From the NCBI GenBank assembly GCA_009823395.1, contig CM020507.1, forward strand, positions 2,198,501 through 2,262,500: 64,000 nt of DNA, given 5' to 3'. The translations under genes were made by a program, and so were the position numbers. The notes below the pieces were generated by a model. That model was not told the origin of the DNA and searched no databases. It saw only the letters and a list, made by a program, of their open reading frames with translations. The stretch comes from Thamnaconus septentrionalis. Lineage: Eukaryota; Chordata; Actinopteri; Tetraodontiformes; Monacanthidae. This document shows, piece by piece, positions 12,640-25,300 of this stretch. Positions within the stretch are counted from its first letter, which is position 1, and each line of letters opens with the position of its first letter.

Positions 12640-15502
12640 TCACTGACACTGAGACTGTAGCCGACGAGACAACGTGGACTGGTAAGCAGCAGCAAAGATT
12701 TTGTTAGTTACCATAGTCTGGTCTGGCGCCACCTGGATGACAAACTGGTACGGCGGCATCGCGCAGTGTTGTAGCATCAGTCGGGTGGCGTCGCTGTCCT
12801 CCTGGTCCGTTTCCTGAGGGAGCATCAGTTCGTCTTCCAGGTTGTCGTCGCACATGTTGAGCTATATTTAGATTTTAGTAGCCAAAACAAAAAGTTAAAA
12901 ACATCACCAATTCACAGATTTTCAAAAATACAACTCTCACACACACAAGTTATTGCTGAACTTTTGTGTTTTATTTTTAAACTCTACTCACTGCTGAAGG
13001 AAAAAGAGAGACTTTAATCCTTTAATTCCATTTACTTAAGTGTCTACTTGTTATTTTAACAATATAAAAAAAAGATATGAGGCAAGTCACCTTGTTTTGT
13101 GTTGACTCACAGACTTAACGGTTGAAAAAAAAAAAAAGAAAAAAAAAAAAAGACAATACTTACATCATCAACTCGCCAAAGGTCGTCAGCCAGTCCTTCA
13201 GCTGGACCATAAGTGATTGCATTCTTTAGGAAATCAGTTCCTGTGCCGACATCCTGACAGAGAGGAAATTACTCAATCAGCCTTTCATCGTCAAAATAAC
13301 TGGTTGTCGTTTTTGGTCGTCATTGAAAAATGTAGTGAGGACGGCGCACAGCTTGCGAGTGCTGCCACAGGATAACTCAGACTTTAAGGCTCAAACCAAG
13401 TTTTCACTCAGTCTTTGGTGTTCAAACCAAAATTGTGACAACCTAGAGCAGGGATGTCAAACTCAAAAATTAAAAACTAGGGCAAAGTGGCGGGCCAACA
13501 ATATTAAAGAAATCAAAAGAAATATTCCTCCAGATATAATAGAATTTCAAATTAAAAAAAAACCCAAAAAAAAAACACATTGAAATAAATAAAATGTAAA
13601 TATAAATCACAGGCCACATTTTTATTTGCAGCCTTCTGATTTAAATTTCAGCGGCAACAGTAACAGCAACTGTACCATGGACTAATTTTAAAAATAAAAT
13701 AATGAACCAATTAACTAAAAATAACATCCTTCGATGAACGTGCAGCCATTCAAGGCCATGCCTCGGAGTAGCAGGAAAAAGTGCAGAAAGAAGAGGTTAA
13801 TGTTACGTTAAAGTAAATAGTCTGCCAAAATTCCAGCAGAGCATTCTGGGATTTGTAATATTAGCAGTTCATGCCGTATAATACCGACGGGCCACCTCTA
13901 GCAGTGACTTTGTATTGCGGCGCGGGTCAAATATAATTACACTGGGGGCCAAAAACCTATGACCTAAAAAAAAATTAAAAATCACCTTTCCAGTTTTTTT
14001 TTCTCTCCCCTCTGCACACACACTCCCCAGTAGCTGAATACGTGAACTGAATCGAAAGGTTCCGCGTACCAGCCTGGATCGACTTACGCTATCAGCTTCC
14101 TCCAAGACGGCGATGAGTAGGCGAATGTATTCCGTCGCAGCCTTGAGCGTGTCAACCTTGCTGGGCTTGCGGTCGGGTCTCATCAGAGGCACCATTCGCT
14201 TGAGCAGAGAAAACATGCTGTTCAAGTTCCTTATCTTGAAGGCAAAAAATTAAAATTAAAAACGGAGACATAGTGCACTTGCAGAACATAGTTGCAGAGT
14301 CAGAGCAACGCACTATAATCCTACAAGTAACGGCGCACAATGCAGCAAGTTCAGTCCTTATAAAAGTATTTCATAAAAGATGCGTTAAGTTAGGACAACT
14401 GGACTGTTCTTGTGACCTTGAAGACGTTTGGTCTCTCATCCCAAAAGGCTTCTTCAGTTCTGAACTGAAACGTCTTCAAGATCCTAAGAGCAGTCCAGTT
14501 ACCACAACTTAACCCTTCCACCTTGACGTACATATGGAATTTTTCTCCAGTGGAAGCGTTATGTAGCAAGAAATAGCCTTTACTGCCTTTGCAAACGGAA
14601 TTCAGAATTCTACAACATGTTGCCAAACTAACAAAGAAAGTGGAACAATTTTTTTTTAAAATTGAAATGAATGAAAAACAAAGCTGCTTTAAATAACATA
14701 AAAAATATTGAAGTAAGTGTGCCCCTTGACACACAGGACAGTACACTGTTCAAATGGCAGAATACAGAAACACCAGTTGTTCAGCTCCACTAGGAGGAAG
14801 GGTTTGGTGAGGACATAGGTCTGGAGTGGAGGGTTCCTCCACCTAGTGATATTTATGTTGCGTCTGTGTCGGTCACTTTTATTTTATTGTATTTATACTG
14901 ATTTTTGGAATTTGTTTTTAATTGGAGTTATACTGTGATTTCACTGGTTCATCTCATACGGAACCCGACTTTCCCTGAGGGATTAATAAAGTGTGTTTGT
15001 TTCTTTCTATCATTGCCTGTTGCTCTTAAGAAAGTCAGACTGGCTGCCAAAAAAGCAACTAGCGTGAATTTTATGCGACAGTTAATGGGGTCAGGCCAGC
15101 TTTTGCGAGGTGCGGCTAACATGCTAACATACTAGCATGGCGCTTTTGATCAGCGGGAGAACCGAACCGAACCGAACCAAGTTTCCCTCCTAAAAACAAA
15201 GTTCGACCAGAAGAGTCGAAGACAGCATATACCAGACAGAAGATGGGGAGAAAAACACCCACTCTGAGCCGCTCCTTGGCGTTGACCATCTCTCGCTTCT
15301 TCACGGTTTCCTTGATGTCCTCGGCGATGGAGTAGGCACCGTCCTTGCCTCGCTTGAACTTCTCCACGTTGCTGTAAATTGGCAGGGCGGAGTCGCCGGT
15401 TAAGCGCTTCAGGATGTCGCTCATCAGCTCCTCCTCGGGCACCTTCGTGTTCACCGGCAGTCTGTCAGCGGTGACAGCCTCCGCCACTTCACGTCGTGAC
15501 AT
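12640..15502 (-). CDS. figla: FIGLA, oocyte basic helix-loop-helix transcription factor
   Basis: FIGLA dimerises with E12-type proteins and binds E-boxes of zona pellucida and other oocyte genes. Four exons on the minus strand (15502-15263, 14234-14088, 13253-13164, 12861-12640) splice in frame to 232 residues plus TGA, close to the human length of 219. Exon 1 ends in the basic region ([11 protein letters not shown]). Exon 2 begins [17 protein letters not shown] and holds helix 1, the [19 protein letters not shown] loop/helix 2 and LEEADS. The basic-region contacts NAKER are intact. Exons 3 and 4 encode an acidic tail ([17 protein letters not shown]) and a C-terminus with [13 protein letters not shown]. 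The start is the first ATG (15502-15500); the in-frame GTG upstream at 15550 is not used. The bHLH is split exactly after LR by an intron. It is divergent from hk2 next door. Intron 1 carries a Penelope-type hairpin and intron 2 a hAT-like MITE. Confidence 0.93.
13449..13970. mobile_element. hAT-like non-autonomous element (MITE) in figla intron 2
   Basis: Starts with CAGGGATGTCAAACTC and ends in a degenerate inverted counterpart containing CGGGCCACC, GGCGCGGGTCAAATATAATTACACTGGGGGCC. This 'gggatgtcaaactc' family is common in fish genomes and is usually classed with hAT elements. There is no transposase. The ends are eroded and no 8-bp duplication could be confirmed. Confidence 0.5.
14394..14512. 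repeat. Long hairpin, probably from a Penelope-like element, in figla intron 1
   Basis: Two arms form imperfect inverted copies: AACTGGACTGTTCTTGTGAC..TTGAAGACGTTT on the left and AAACGTCTTCAAGATC..AGCAGTCCAGTT on the right. About 40 bases separate them, containing CATCCCAAAAGGCTTCTTCAG. Such GTCTTCAAG hairpins recur in fish genomes beside Penelope-like retroelements. The class is inferred; the inverted repeat is seen directly. Confidence 0.5.
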
Positions 15503-16384
15503 GTCGCGGCCGTGGGAAGAGGCCGTGGTCGAGCCGAGTCGAGCCCACACCTGTGCTTATTTAATCAGTGCCCGCGTGGGCCCCTGTCGCCACACAGGTG
15601 CGATCGAATGACGTCACAAATGAGTCGACAACGTTTGAGTTGTCACGAACGCTGCACAGAGAAATGTGTTTGTGCAACAACTGTTGTATTGTTCCACTGA
15701 ACCATTTTCTATTGTTTTCTTATTCCCTGGATTAAGTTGTTAGCACGTTGTTCTTCACTATCTTTTTTTTTTTTTTTTTTTTTAAACCTCTCGTTGATAC
15801 ATTTGGGGTTTTCCCTGAAAAATCTTAAATTAGTGAGTCAGTTACAATCAACGGACATATTCATTTTGTCCTCTATATATTGCATAACAACATTAAAACC
15901 TGTTGTGTTCTTCGAACAGAAGGCGTATATGAAAACAACGATTTAATGAGGCATTGGGAACTGAAAACCCGAAATAAAAGTGACGGTAAAGTCATTTTTT
16001 TTATTATTATTATTACTCTGTTACGTTTGTGACGCATTTTCTCATAGACTCGTAGCGGAATTGGAAGATCACGCCGCATCTTAGCCTGCCCCCCTCCGTC
16101 TTCTTTACAGCCAACCAGCGCGAATCTTCTTGTGTTGCGTCATTAAAGTGCAAACTCCAGGAAGTTGGAAGTTTCAGTTTGCGACGTTAGGTACAACTTA
16201 ACGTAACGCCTTTTTTTTTTAACACCACGATTTAACGCGGCGTCCAGAGACTTAAATTAATCGCGGATTAATTTCTAAACTAGGTCCCTGTAAAAAACGA
16301 AAGGGAAAAACTAAACTTGAGTCACCTTTTGAACAGGGCGGTGAACAGGACGTTGTTGTCGTCCCCACATTTCCCTGAATAAAG
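15503..16384. promoter_or_regulatory. Shared intergenic region between divergent figla and hk2
   Basis: 882 bases separate the start codons of figla (minus) and hk2 (plus). It contains two E-boxes and a TATA-like box on the figla side, a long T run at 15763-15782, and a CGTCA motif near 16138 on the hk2 side. No ORF in it is convincing. A bidirectional promoter is plausible from spacing alone. Confidence 0.5.
15548..15600 (-). promoter_or_regulatory. figla: figla proximal promoter: TATA-like box flanked by two E-boxes
   Basis: On the minus strand, TTAAATAAG (bases 15564-15556) sits about 55 bases 5' of the figla ATG. It is flanked by CACCTG/CAGGTG E-boxes at 15595-15600 and 15548-15553. FIGLA is known to act through E-boxes in the promoters it controls, so self-regulation or control by another bHLH factor is possible. 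The motifs are seen; their use is inferred. Confidence 0.4.
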
Positions 16385-19300
16385 ATGCTAGCCACCGGAG
16401 CTAATGACGGCGCAGAGCTTCACGATAGCCCGACACAAAAAGTAAGTAGTGCCTCACAAACACTGTTATGTTTGTTGTGGAGAATGTTCCGTGTGTCGCT
16501 CCTCAGCTCAGAGAGCACAAGCTTTGGTCAGCCACCGGTTCGCCCGTCTCAGCGCAGTGACGACACGTCACTTTCCTTCACCCTTTGTCGACGGTGTGTC
16601 CCAAAAAGGCAGTGAAAAAGGAAATACATGACGCCTGGTCAGGTTGCCAGGCTCAATGTTGACTCTGTTTTACAGTAAAGGCGATTCAGTGCCAACTTAT
16701 TTCCCGTCTCTCAAGTTTTTTTGTTTGTTTGTTGCGTTTTAAATAAGATTAGATTAGATTAGATTAGATTGAACTTTATTGATCCCAAATTGGGAAACTA
16801 GACTTGCAGCAGTCAAAAAGCAATACATAAAGTGAAAATAGAAGAATAAAAAATAAACTGTACAGTAGTTGCAGTTACAGTTAAAGGCTGGTGAAACTAT
16901 ACAGTAGTTACAAGATATACAATAAAAGAATAAAAAATCCAATCAATCTATTTCTATTTTTAACCTCTATTTCATTTGGAACAAGATAGCAACAATAACT
17001 CAAATTCGGGGAGAGGAGCCAGGGCAAAAATGGTACTGTTCGAAAATGAGCGGGAAGAGGAAGAAGTTATGCTTATCTTGTCCCATGTTTCTGTCGTTTC
17101 TTGTTAACCTTTTTATAATCCTAACGTACCCCCACCGGAATGTTGGATATTTCTTGTTTGTTGTTCGTCTGTACTGGATGCTTTGCAGGGGCGAGTTTTT
17201 GCAAATATTACTCTAATCTGCTCATTCGCCTATATGTAGCTCAGCATATTATTATTATTATTTTAGTTCTACTGTTTATTATTAAAATATTGATTGAATT
17301 CAATTACATGTGCACACTTATTGACATATTGATATTGCAGCACTATCCTTGTATTGGGGGCCTGGTAATTTGTTGTGTAATTTTTGTCTTTATTTGCCAG
17401 CAGCTAAAAGTTTTCATCAAAAATGTGGTCAGAGATGCAAGGATGTAGCTTTGTGTCTTATGCCAGATGGAGACTTGGTACATAAGGTCAGATGACAGGA
17501 GCTGCCCTCACAATCTCACTTTCTCTTCTCCAAAATGACGCAGATGGACAGATACCTTGACCGTTTCCTGCTGTCAGATCGGATCTTGATGGACATATCA
17601 ATCAGATTTCGCAGAGAAATGGACAAGGGTCTTTGCAGGGACACTAACCCAACAGCTGCGGTCAAAATGCTGCCCACGTTTGTTCGCTCTACTCCAGATG
17701 GAACAGGTGACCCTCTCTATTAGGTTATATAAGCACATTATATAGAAAAAAAACAGGATGTGAAAAAATAAACCCAACACAGCAGGTGTGCCATGCACTC
17801 GTTAGTGTAGTGACTCGGTGCTATACCTGGTGTGCGTCACTCGCCAGTGACTTTTGAGTTTTCAGATGTACTGTTGACAAATGCAAGAAAATGTTTGTGT
17901 GGGTCGGGGTTTGTCACAGAGCAAGGTGAATTTCTGGCACTCGACCTTGGTGGGTCAAACTTCAGAGTGCTGCTGGTCAGAGTCATGGCTGATGGCGAGC
18001 AAAAGGTGGAGATGGAAAATCAGATCTATGCCATCCCTGAAGACCTGATGAGAGGCAGTGGGACTGAGGTGAGAAACGCCACACCTCCTCCTGTGTAACT
18101 GAGGGCACCATTATGTCGGGTTTGAAAGATTGGAAGCCTGTACTTACTTAGTTCTGTACTAAACTTATCTGAGCCTTAGCCAGTACTCATGGTGAGAGGA
18201 GTATTTAGTAGTTCCCGAGTGCATTGTATTGTAGTTGATAATGACCAATAATGACCCTTCTGATTCCCTATGGCAGTGCAATTTAATGGAAAGCTGTAGC
18301 GAAAAGCAGCACATGCATGATGGTGAAAATGTGTAGACTGTGAGCCCTTGGTATGCAATGATAGATATAAAGGAATTGTATTACATACGTGTTGCTAAAA
18401 GAGAGATGGGAGAGTTACTTTGAAAAAGTAATCGAGTAGAATTACAAGTTACACCCATTGAAAAATGTAATGAGTAACTTAATGAAAGTATTACAATATA
18501 AAGAGTAATGACCTCATTACTTTTGTTACTTTTGGATTGCTTCATTGCCTCTTTTTTCATTTTTATAACATGCAAATATTCTTCTGGTTGAATGTTTCAT
18601 CTCTGGATGATGACTGTATTCTTGACGCCGGGAGGCGCAGTGTGCATGAAACTGTGATGTTGTTCCCCTGTTCTGCTGGAGTTTCTACGCAGCAAAAGCA
18701 TTTTCCTTCCATGTCGTGGTCATAATGATGCACAGAGAGCTGGAACGTACAAAGTGCCATTCCTGCAGTTTTTGACAGTAACAAGCCATTCCGCTCTCTC
18801 TCGCAGTTATTCGACCACATTGCAGACTGCCTGGCTAACTTCATGGAGAAGCTGAACATAAAGGAGAAGAAGCTTCCCCTGGGCTTCACCTTCTCCTTCC
18901 CCTGCCAGCAGACTAAGCTGGATGAGGTTTGTTGCTTAGCTTTTCAATTCTGCTTTTGTTTTTTTTCCTCAAACTGTTCCCCTCAATGAGTGTTCATGTC
19001 AATTGATCCAGTCCTATTGGCACCTCCAGGCATAAATATTAAATACATTGCGGTAGGGATAGAGCTGTTGCGCTTTCAAAATAAAAGCTATGAGGTAATT
19101 ATTTCAAATTCAGGAATAAGATCTTAATGAGATTTTAGCATTGTTTTGCAATGGTTGTGGGTGTGTGTACTAAAAAAAACTACACTTAAAGAAGACTTAA
19201 GGCTGACTAATATCCCAAATGCTTGAGGTAGAAAACACTTATTTTCCCCTCTTTTCATATTATTTTGGCTTTGTGTCATCATTGCCACATCTGTCATTTA

Positions 19301-22300
19301 TTTCATTGCCTGCTTATTGCTTAAAGTCCCTTCATTCAGTTTGTTCTTTTTGTTATTTTGTCATGACTGTGGTAAAAAAAACCTCTCTTTCAGTGCCTGA
19401 AAACTTGAGCAAAGTTGGTGACAGAATTTTTTTTTTATGATTATGTAATAAAGAGAGGCTGGGTTGTTTTGGTCAGGGGTGTTTTTAACAGCAGTGGAAT
19501 GTGACCATATATTGACGGTTGATTGTAGTCTTGCCTCACTAACTCGAGATATCTTGTTGTGAAATGATGGGCCCAGGTACATAATCCATAGTCATTGTTG
19601 CATAGTCGAAATATTTCTTTCTCAACCGCAACTGAAAACCAGAAATGCTGTTAATGGAAACCTTTTTTCCTAACCTTGTCCATTGTCTGAGAACACACTG
19701 CAGTGATATTGAAGCGTCTTAAACGTCCATGTTGCAGAGTGTTTTGCTCTCGTGGACCAAGTGCTTCAAGGCAAGTGGAGTTGAAGGAGAGGATGTGGTC
19801 AGACTTCTGCGGGAATCCATCAGGAAGAGAGGGGTAAGTCATGTACAGAGGGTGCTCTCCGCTCCAAACCGTGTTTGCAACTGGAAGTTTATAGCTGACA
19901 GACTTTAGAAAAATCACTTGTCAGTCTGGACATTCATTCAACATTCAATTCCACACTTGCAACACTTCTAATGAAACACTTCAAATCAAAATCAGAATCA
20001 AAATCAGAGGGACCCTCAATCTCAACCCTCAATCTCAAAAATGCGCGCTCCCGCGAAGTGCAAGTGCTGTCCCGATTCTCAGAAGGTCAAGTTGAGGGAC
20101 CAGTTTCAGGGCTGTATCGCCCTCAGTATTGAGATTCTCCGGCACCACCCTTGGGAGTCAGGGCTACCCAGAAGGCATTGTGTATTTTCACCAAGACATC
20201 TTCGAAAAATGCCGATGAAAAAAGAGAGCTACAAATGGAAGTATTTTCTTAGTTAATAAAGATATAAATATTAGCAAACCATTTTATTGTCTTAGTTTAA
20301 GACTTTTTTATGGATTATTGACATTGTTGTTGCGTAACATTTTTTTTTTTTTACTTTACAATGTTTGTCAGCTGGACCGGCGGTCCCGGTTTCACGTTAC
20401 TTGTACTTGTACCTCGTTGTGTAGCGACGGAGGACTTCTTCTTTTTCTTCGTCATCTTTTTCCATCTCCTTCTTCTTCTTCGTCGTCGTCGTCTTCTTGA
20501 CAGACTGGACGTAGCTTTGGCGTAAGGCCGCCCCCAACAGTCTGAAGACGTAACTGCACTTAAGGGGTGTCCCATTTCTAAGTCACAAGATAGCCCTTGC
20601 ACTTATTTTTGAGGGCCAAAGATTGAGGGCCAGAGATTGAGGGTTAAGGGCGAGGGTTGAGATGAGGAGTTAAGGGAGGAATTGGAATTGGCCCTTTGTT
20701 TTACACTTACAAGAGATTAGCTTTGGTGTAGTTGGTGCTTGATAAACAACAGCAATATAAAATAGAACAGCTAACTTTACTAAATATATAAAAATATAAA
20801 AATATATGTACATGACAGATAAAAATGACGAATTACAAAATAACAGAAATAATAAAATATAATTTGCAACATAAGTCTGTTGTGCAAAGAAATGTGTGTG
20901 AAATGCATATTGTCTACGGGAGGAAGGTTGAGGAGGGGGAACTCAGGAACTGTTTCTGAGAACAGTTGCGGATGGGAAGAAGCTGAGCTGTTCTTGTGTT
21001 GGGAGGTTCTGGTCTTTATAGACCGCAGCCTCCTGCCAGAGGGAAGAGAAACAAACAGTCCATGACCAGGCTGGGAGGGGTCAGCTATGATCTTACCTGC
21101 ACGCCTTGACGTCCTGGAGGTGTACGGCTCACGCAGGGATGGGAGGTTGCATGCAACCGCCTTCTCAGCCGAGTAAATCTTTCACAATAAGGGAGCTGAT
21201 GTTCAGCCCTCGCTTGAGGTGGTGGTGGAGCCCAGGAACCGGAAGGACTCCACAATGTCCACAGCCAATCACCTGCCGCCAGCGAACCTCGCCCTGATCG
21301 TGCTCTTCTCTCACACCAGCTCACTTTTTGCCCTCAGGTCCCTTTGCCTGCCGCATTCCGACTGCCGTATTGCAGTATTATTTCCAGAACTTGCATGAAT
21401 TTAGTTTCAAATTAAAGCTCTATATTTTCAGCGGCGAGCTAATTAGCGTGTAGTGCGTCAGTCGCTGCGACTGCTGCTGCTGCTCAATGGGACACTTGCG
21501 TCAGGGCTGCTTACGTGCTATTCGCTCGCCATGCCGCGGGTCTCAATGTGGATTAAATGTAGAGCCTGACGGCAGCAGGCCGCAGGGGTCCAGCTGCAAG
21601 GCTCCAGTTGCCTGTGGATAAAGCAGCGTGTCAAGGAGGGGTGGCCGTTGTTGTTTGCTATTTCCGGCTTTCTGCCGACTGCAGCTTGTAGAGCCTTGGT
21701 TAATGCAGAAGCTGGCTCCCATCAATCTGCACTGCACACGGCGCCACACTGCACATTTTCTTCAATTCAGCTGTGCAAGACATTTGGATGCCCTCAGGCA
21801 CACTTAGAATGCACAATCTCATCTGAGTATTACTGAGCATTGAGCCAACTCAAGAGTTCTTCCATTCTGAAAGGGAAACAGGCAGAAGATGTCAGTGGTT
21901 TAATTGGGGCCCAAAAAATTACTGTTATTTTCCTATTGTGAAAATTACTGCCCATTTTCTACTTGTTGCTATCTGGGTGGAGGCCCAGCTGACACTTCCT
22001 GTTCACTGTAATTGTTCTGGAGTTTCACAGATGAAAAGACCACGATGACCAAGTTCTCAAAATGTCATCAAAGTGTCTGGAAGAAATGTGTTGTTTCAGC
22101 TCTGTAGCGTGTGGACTCCTCCGGCCTCCTGGGAAAAGCTGACGCGACAGCGTGGAACTTCCTGCAGTGTATATTTTCAGTGAAATAAATGTTATGATGT
22201 TATGGACCACCAAGTCTCCCCTCGGGGTCCACCCATCCATTCGTTTTCAATGCCCACTTATTCCTATTCTGCTGGAGCCTCTCCCAGCTCTCATAGGGTG

Positions 22301-25300
22301 AAGGCAGGGTGACAAGTGGTCAGTTCATTGCAGGGCCACAAAGAGATAAACTACCATTCACACTCACACACACACACCTGCAGACAGTTTAGAGTTCACC
22401 TCGAATGCATGTTTTTGGAGTGTGGGAGGAAGCTGGAGAACCGGGGGAGAACCCAGCAGACACAGGGAGAACATGCTAAGGTCCCAGCCCCGAAATCAAA
22501 CCCACAACCTTCTTGCTGTGAGGTGGCAGCGCTAACCGCCTCGGTTCCATGAATTGGAAAATATCACTAGAGCCTCCATCTACCATGCGAGTGTGAGTGG
22601 AACGTGGGTGAAACATTGATTCAGGGTGGATTTTGACTTTGATGTGTGTGTGTGTTGTTTGAAATCCAACTCCCTGCAGGACTTTGACATTGATATCATG
22701 GCTGTGATCAATGACACGGTGGGAACCATGATGACCTGCGGCTACGACGACCACCTTTGCGAAGTGGGCCTCATCGTGGGTGAGTGCAGTCAGTGCAGCA
22801 CAACCAGCCAAAAGAAAATGTGCTGTTAATGATTTCATGTCTTTGAAGTGTGTTACAGAAAGGCATTTCACCCTTCTTTCAACCAGGGACTTGTGATGTA
22901 GCTTTAATGTATTTGAATTTTCTCCACAAAACTTGGACTCAACCACAGTGCTGTCACCATTTTACTGACGGCCAGTAAAATAAGCAGAACATTTATAAAG
23001 GAAATGAAAAGGGAGAAAAGAATCTCGACCGTACGTCAATGGTTCAGTCGCGGCTGTTTCGGAGAACGGATCGATGCTGCACTAATGGTGTCCTTGCAAC
23101 AGGTTTGGATAGCAGCAGCCTGTTGTTGGCAATGGGCCAATGTTTATATCGTCTCCAGCAGAGGTGTTGGCAGGCAGTGAAAGGATGTAACGGGTGCGTG
23201 TCTAACAGTGTTACAGGCGACAGTGTGATGAAATGCTATGAAACAAGCATATTTAAAAGGCTCCTTATCTGGAGAGAAGTGGAAGACAATTTCCCCGAGG
23301 CTGTAATCACTTTGCGAGCCCCAGGATGTTATTGGAAATGTGATTTTGCTTGAACACAGCTGATTCGAAGTAATTCCAGCTCGGAGTTGTAACGCGCGCC
23401 TGTTTCTCCAAGGGACGGGCACCAACGCCTGCTACATGGAGCACATGAGGAACATTGAGCTGCTGGATGGAGACGAAGGGCGGATGTGTGTCAACATCGA
23501 GTGGGGGGCTTTCGGAGACGACGGCGCCCTGGAGGAGCTCCGCACCGACATCGACCGCGAGATAGACGCCGGTTCGCTCAACCCTGGCAAGCAGCTGTGA
23601 GTGCACGCAAGCTTTCTCCCACTCGACCCGTGACCTCCGTCATTGTGATGTTGCTCAACGTGCCTATTGTCACTATTCTAAATCCAAGCCTCGGCGTGAA
23701 CTCGAGTTCTTCTTGCTGCCTGACAGTTTCGACTGTGACTCCAGTCTTCCTCAGAAGCGTCATCCGGCGTTCTGCTGACGCGTCAGAGGCCATTGAGATC
23801 AGGAGGAGGGCGGGCGGCGCCATCAACCGGGATGAGGGGCCGTACACCCTCTCCCGTACCCGGCGGGGGAGGTGTGGCCGACTCGATGGGCTCTGATAAG
23901 TCCGTCGAGTCGGATAGCTGTTAGCTAGCTGTTAAATGACGCGTCAGCAGCACATGAAGCTTCTGAGGAAGACTGGAGTCACAGTCGATGTTACCAGTCA
24001 AGCAGGTAACAGCTTTACATCTTTAATTGTCAGAAACAAAAGAAAGTAAGAGTAAAAAAAAAAAAAAAAAAGTCTGCTGGGGATCTATATATGTCTATAT
24101 GGGGTGTGGGACAAACCCCCTATGTGTCTAATTCATGTAGTTTATGATTGGAATGAACTAAATCTCATGCTGCAGCAGGAACAGCATCACACATTTACAT
24201 TAATTATGGCATAAGTGTCATTAATTGGGGGGTAGAAATGGAATTGGCAACATATTGAGAAACCCTGAAGCCGACAACGTCGGTGCCTGCATGCTGTTAT
24301 TCATTAGTGTGTAACCAAGTACGTCGGGACACTAATTCACCTGATGAACGCTGAGACTCATGCACGAAATGAACAAAAGCAACATAAGAGGCATTTAGCT
24401 GCACGACCACACGCAGCTCCAAGAGTGAAATTAAATCTGTACAAGTGTTTTCATTTTGTTGAATAGGCTATTTTGTATTAATATACACAAACATACACAT
24501 ACACATGTACGTGTGTGTATATATGTGTGTGTGTGTGTATGTGTATATATTTGTACATGTATGTGTGTTTATATTTATGTTCATATATAAACATACACAG
24601 TATGTGTGTATACATACATACATACAACCATACCATACCATTGCAAACATGCTCTGTGAGTTTGCGGCAGCCTGGTGTTCGTCTTCAGGTGCGTCTGCAG
24701 GCAAGCTGTTTGTAGAGGCGCAATCAGAGCAGATCAGCGTCGAGTGACACGCTATAGAGCTGGGATTTGATGCAATCAGTGCAGCATGCTGTTCTGGTTG
24801 ATTCGAAAAATGCAACCTTTTGTAACATAACAGAGTGAGACTAATTGAAAGCGTGAGCGTGGCTGAACGCCGAGGGTCAGGAGAATTATTGTTGAGAAGA
24901 CGAAACAATAACTGCACGCTCGGGTTGGCCAGCGGCAAACCCTTTTAACCAAGAGTGCCGCCTCGGGGCCGCAGCGGGGACAGTCTTCCAGCGTTGACTT
25001 TGAAGGGTTTTTTTTTGTTTAATTTGTTGTTGTTTTTTTTAGTGTACAGTATGTGTAGCAGCCCTTGATGTCAAAATAGACGTAGTCCGAGTGGTCTCGG
25101 CAGGTGCGTTTCATTTATTCGCCAGTGGTCACCGAACACTGTGAAAACTAAAAATAAACCCAAAAAAAAATTGATTTTCAATTACCACTTTGATGACAAT
25201 TTATTGCCTACAAATAATTTAATCAAAGTTTGTAAGCATAGTTCGTCTAGCGCACCGATCATCACACAACTCATAGACTCAATATCAAATCAAATTACTG

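Noticed and set aside
14440..14480. Hammerhead ribozyme in the Penelope-type hairpin
   Set aside because: The core CTGATGA and GAAA are not both present in the right order.
15503..15550. Longer figla N-terminus starting at 15550
   Set aside because: It begins with GTG. The first ATG is at 15502 and gives a protein of the expected length.
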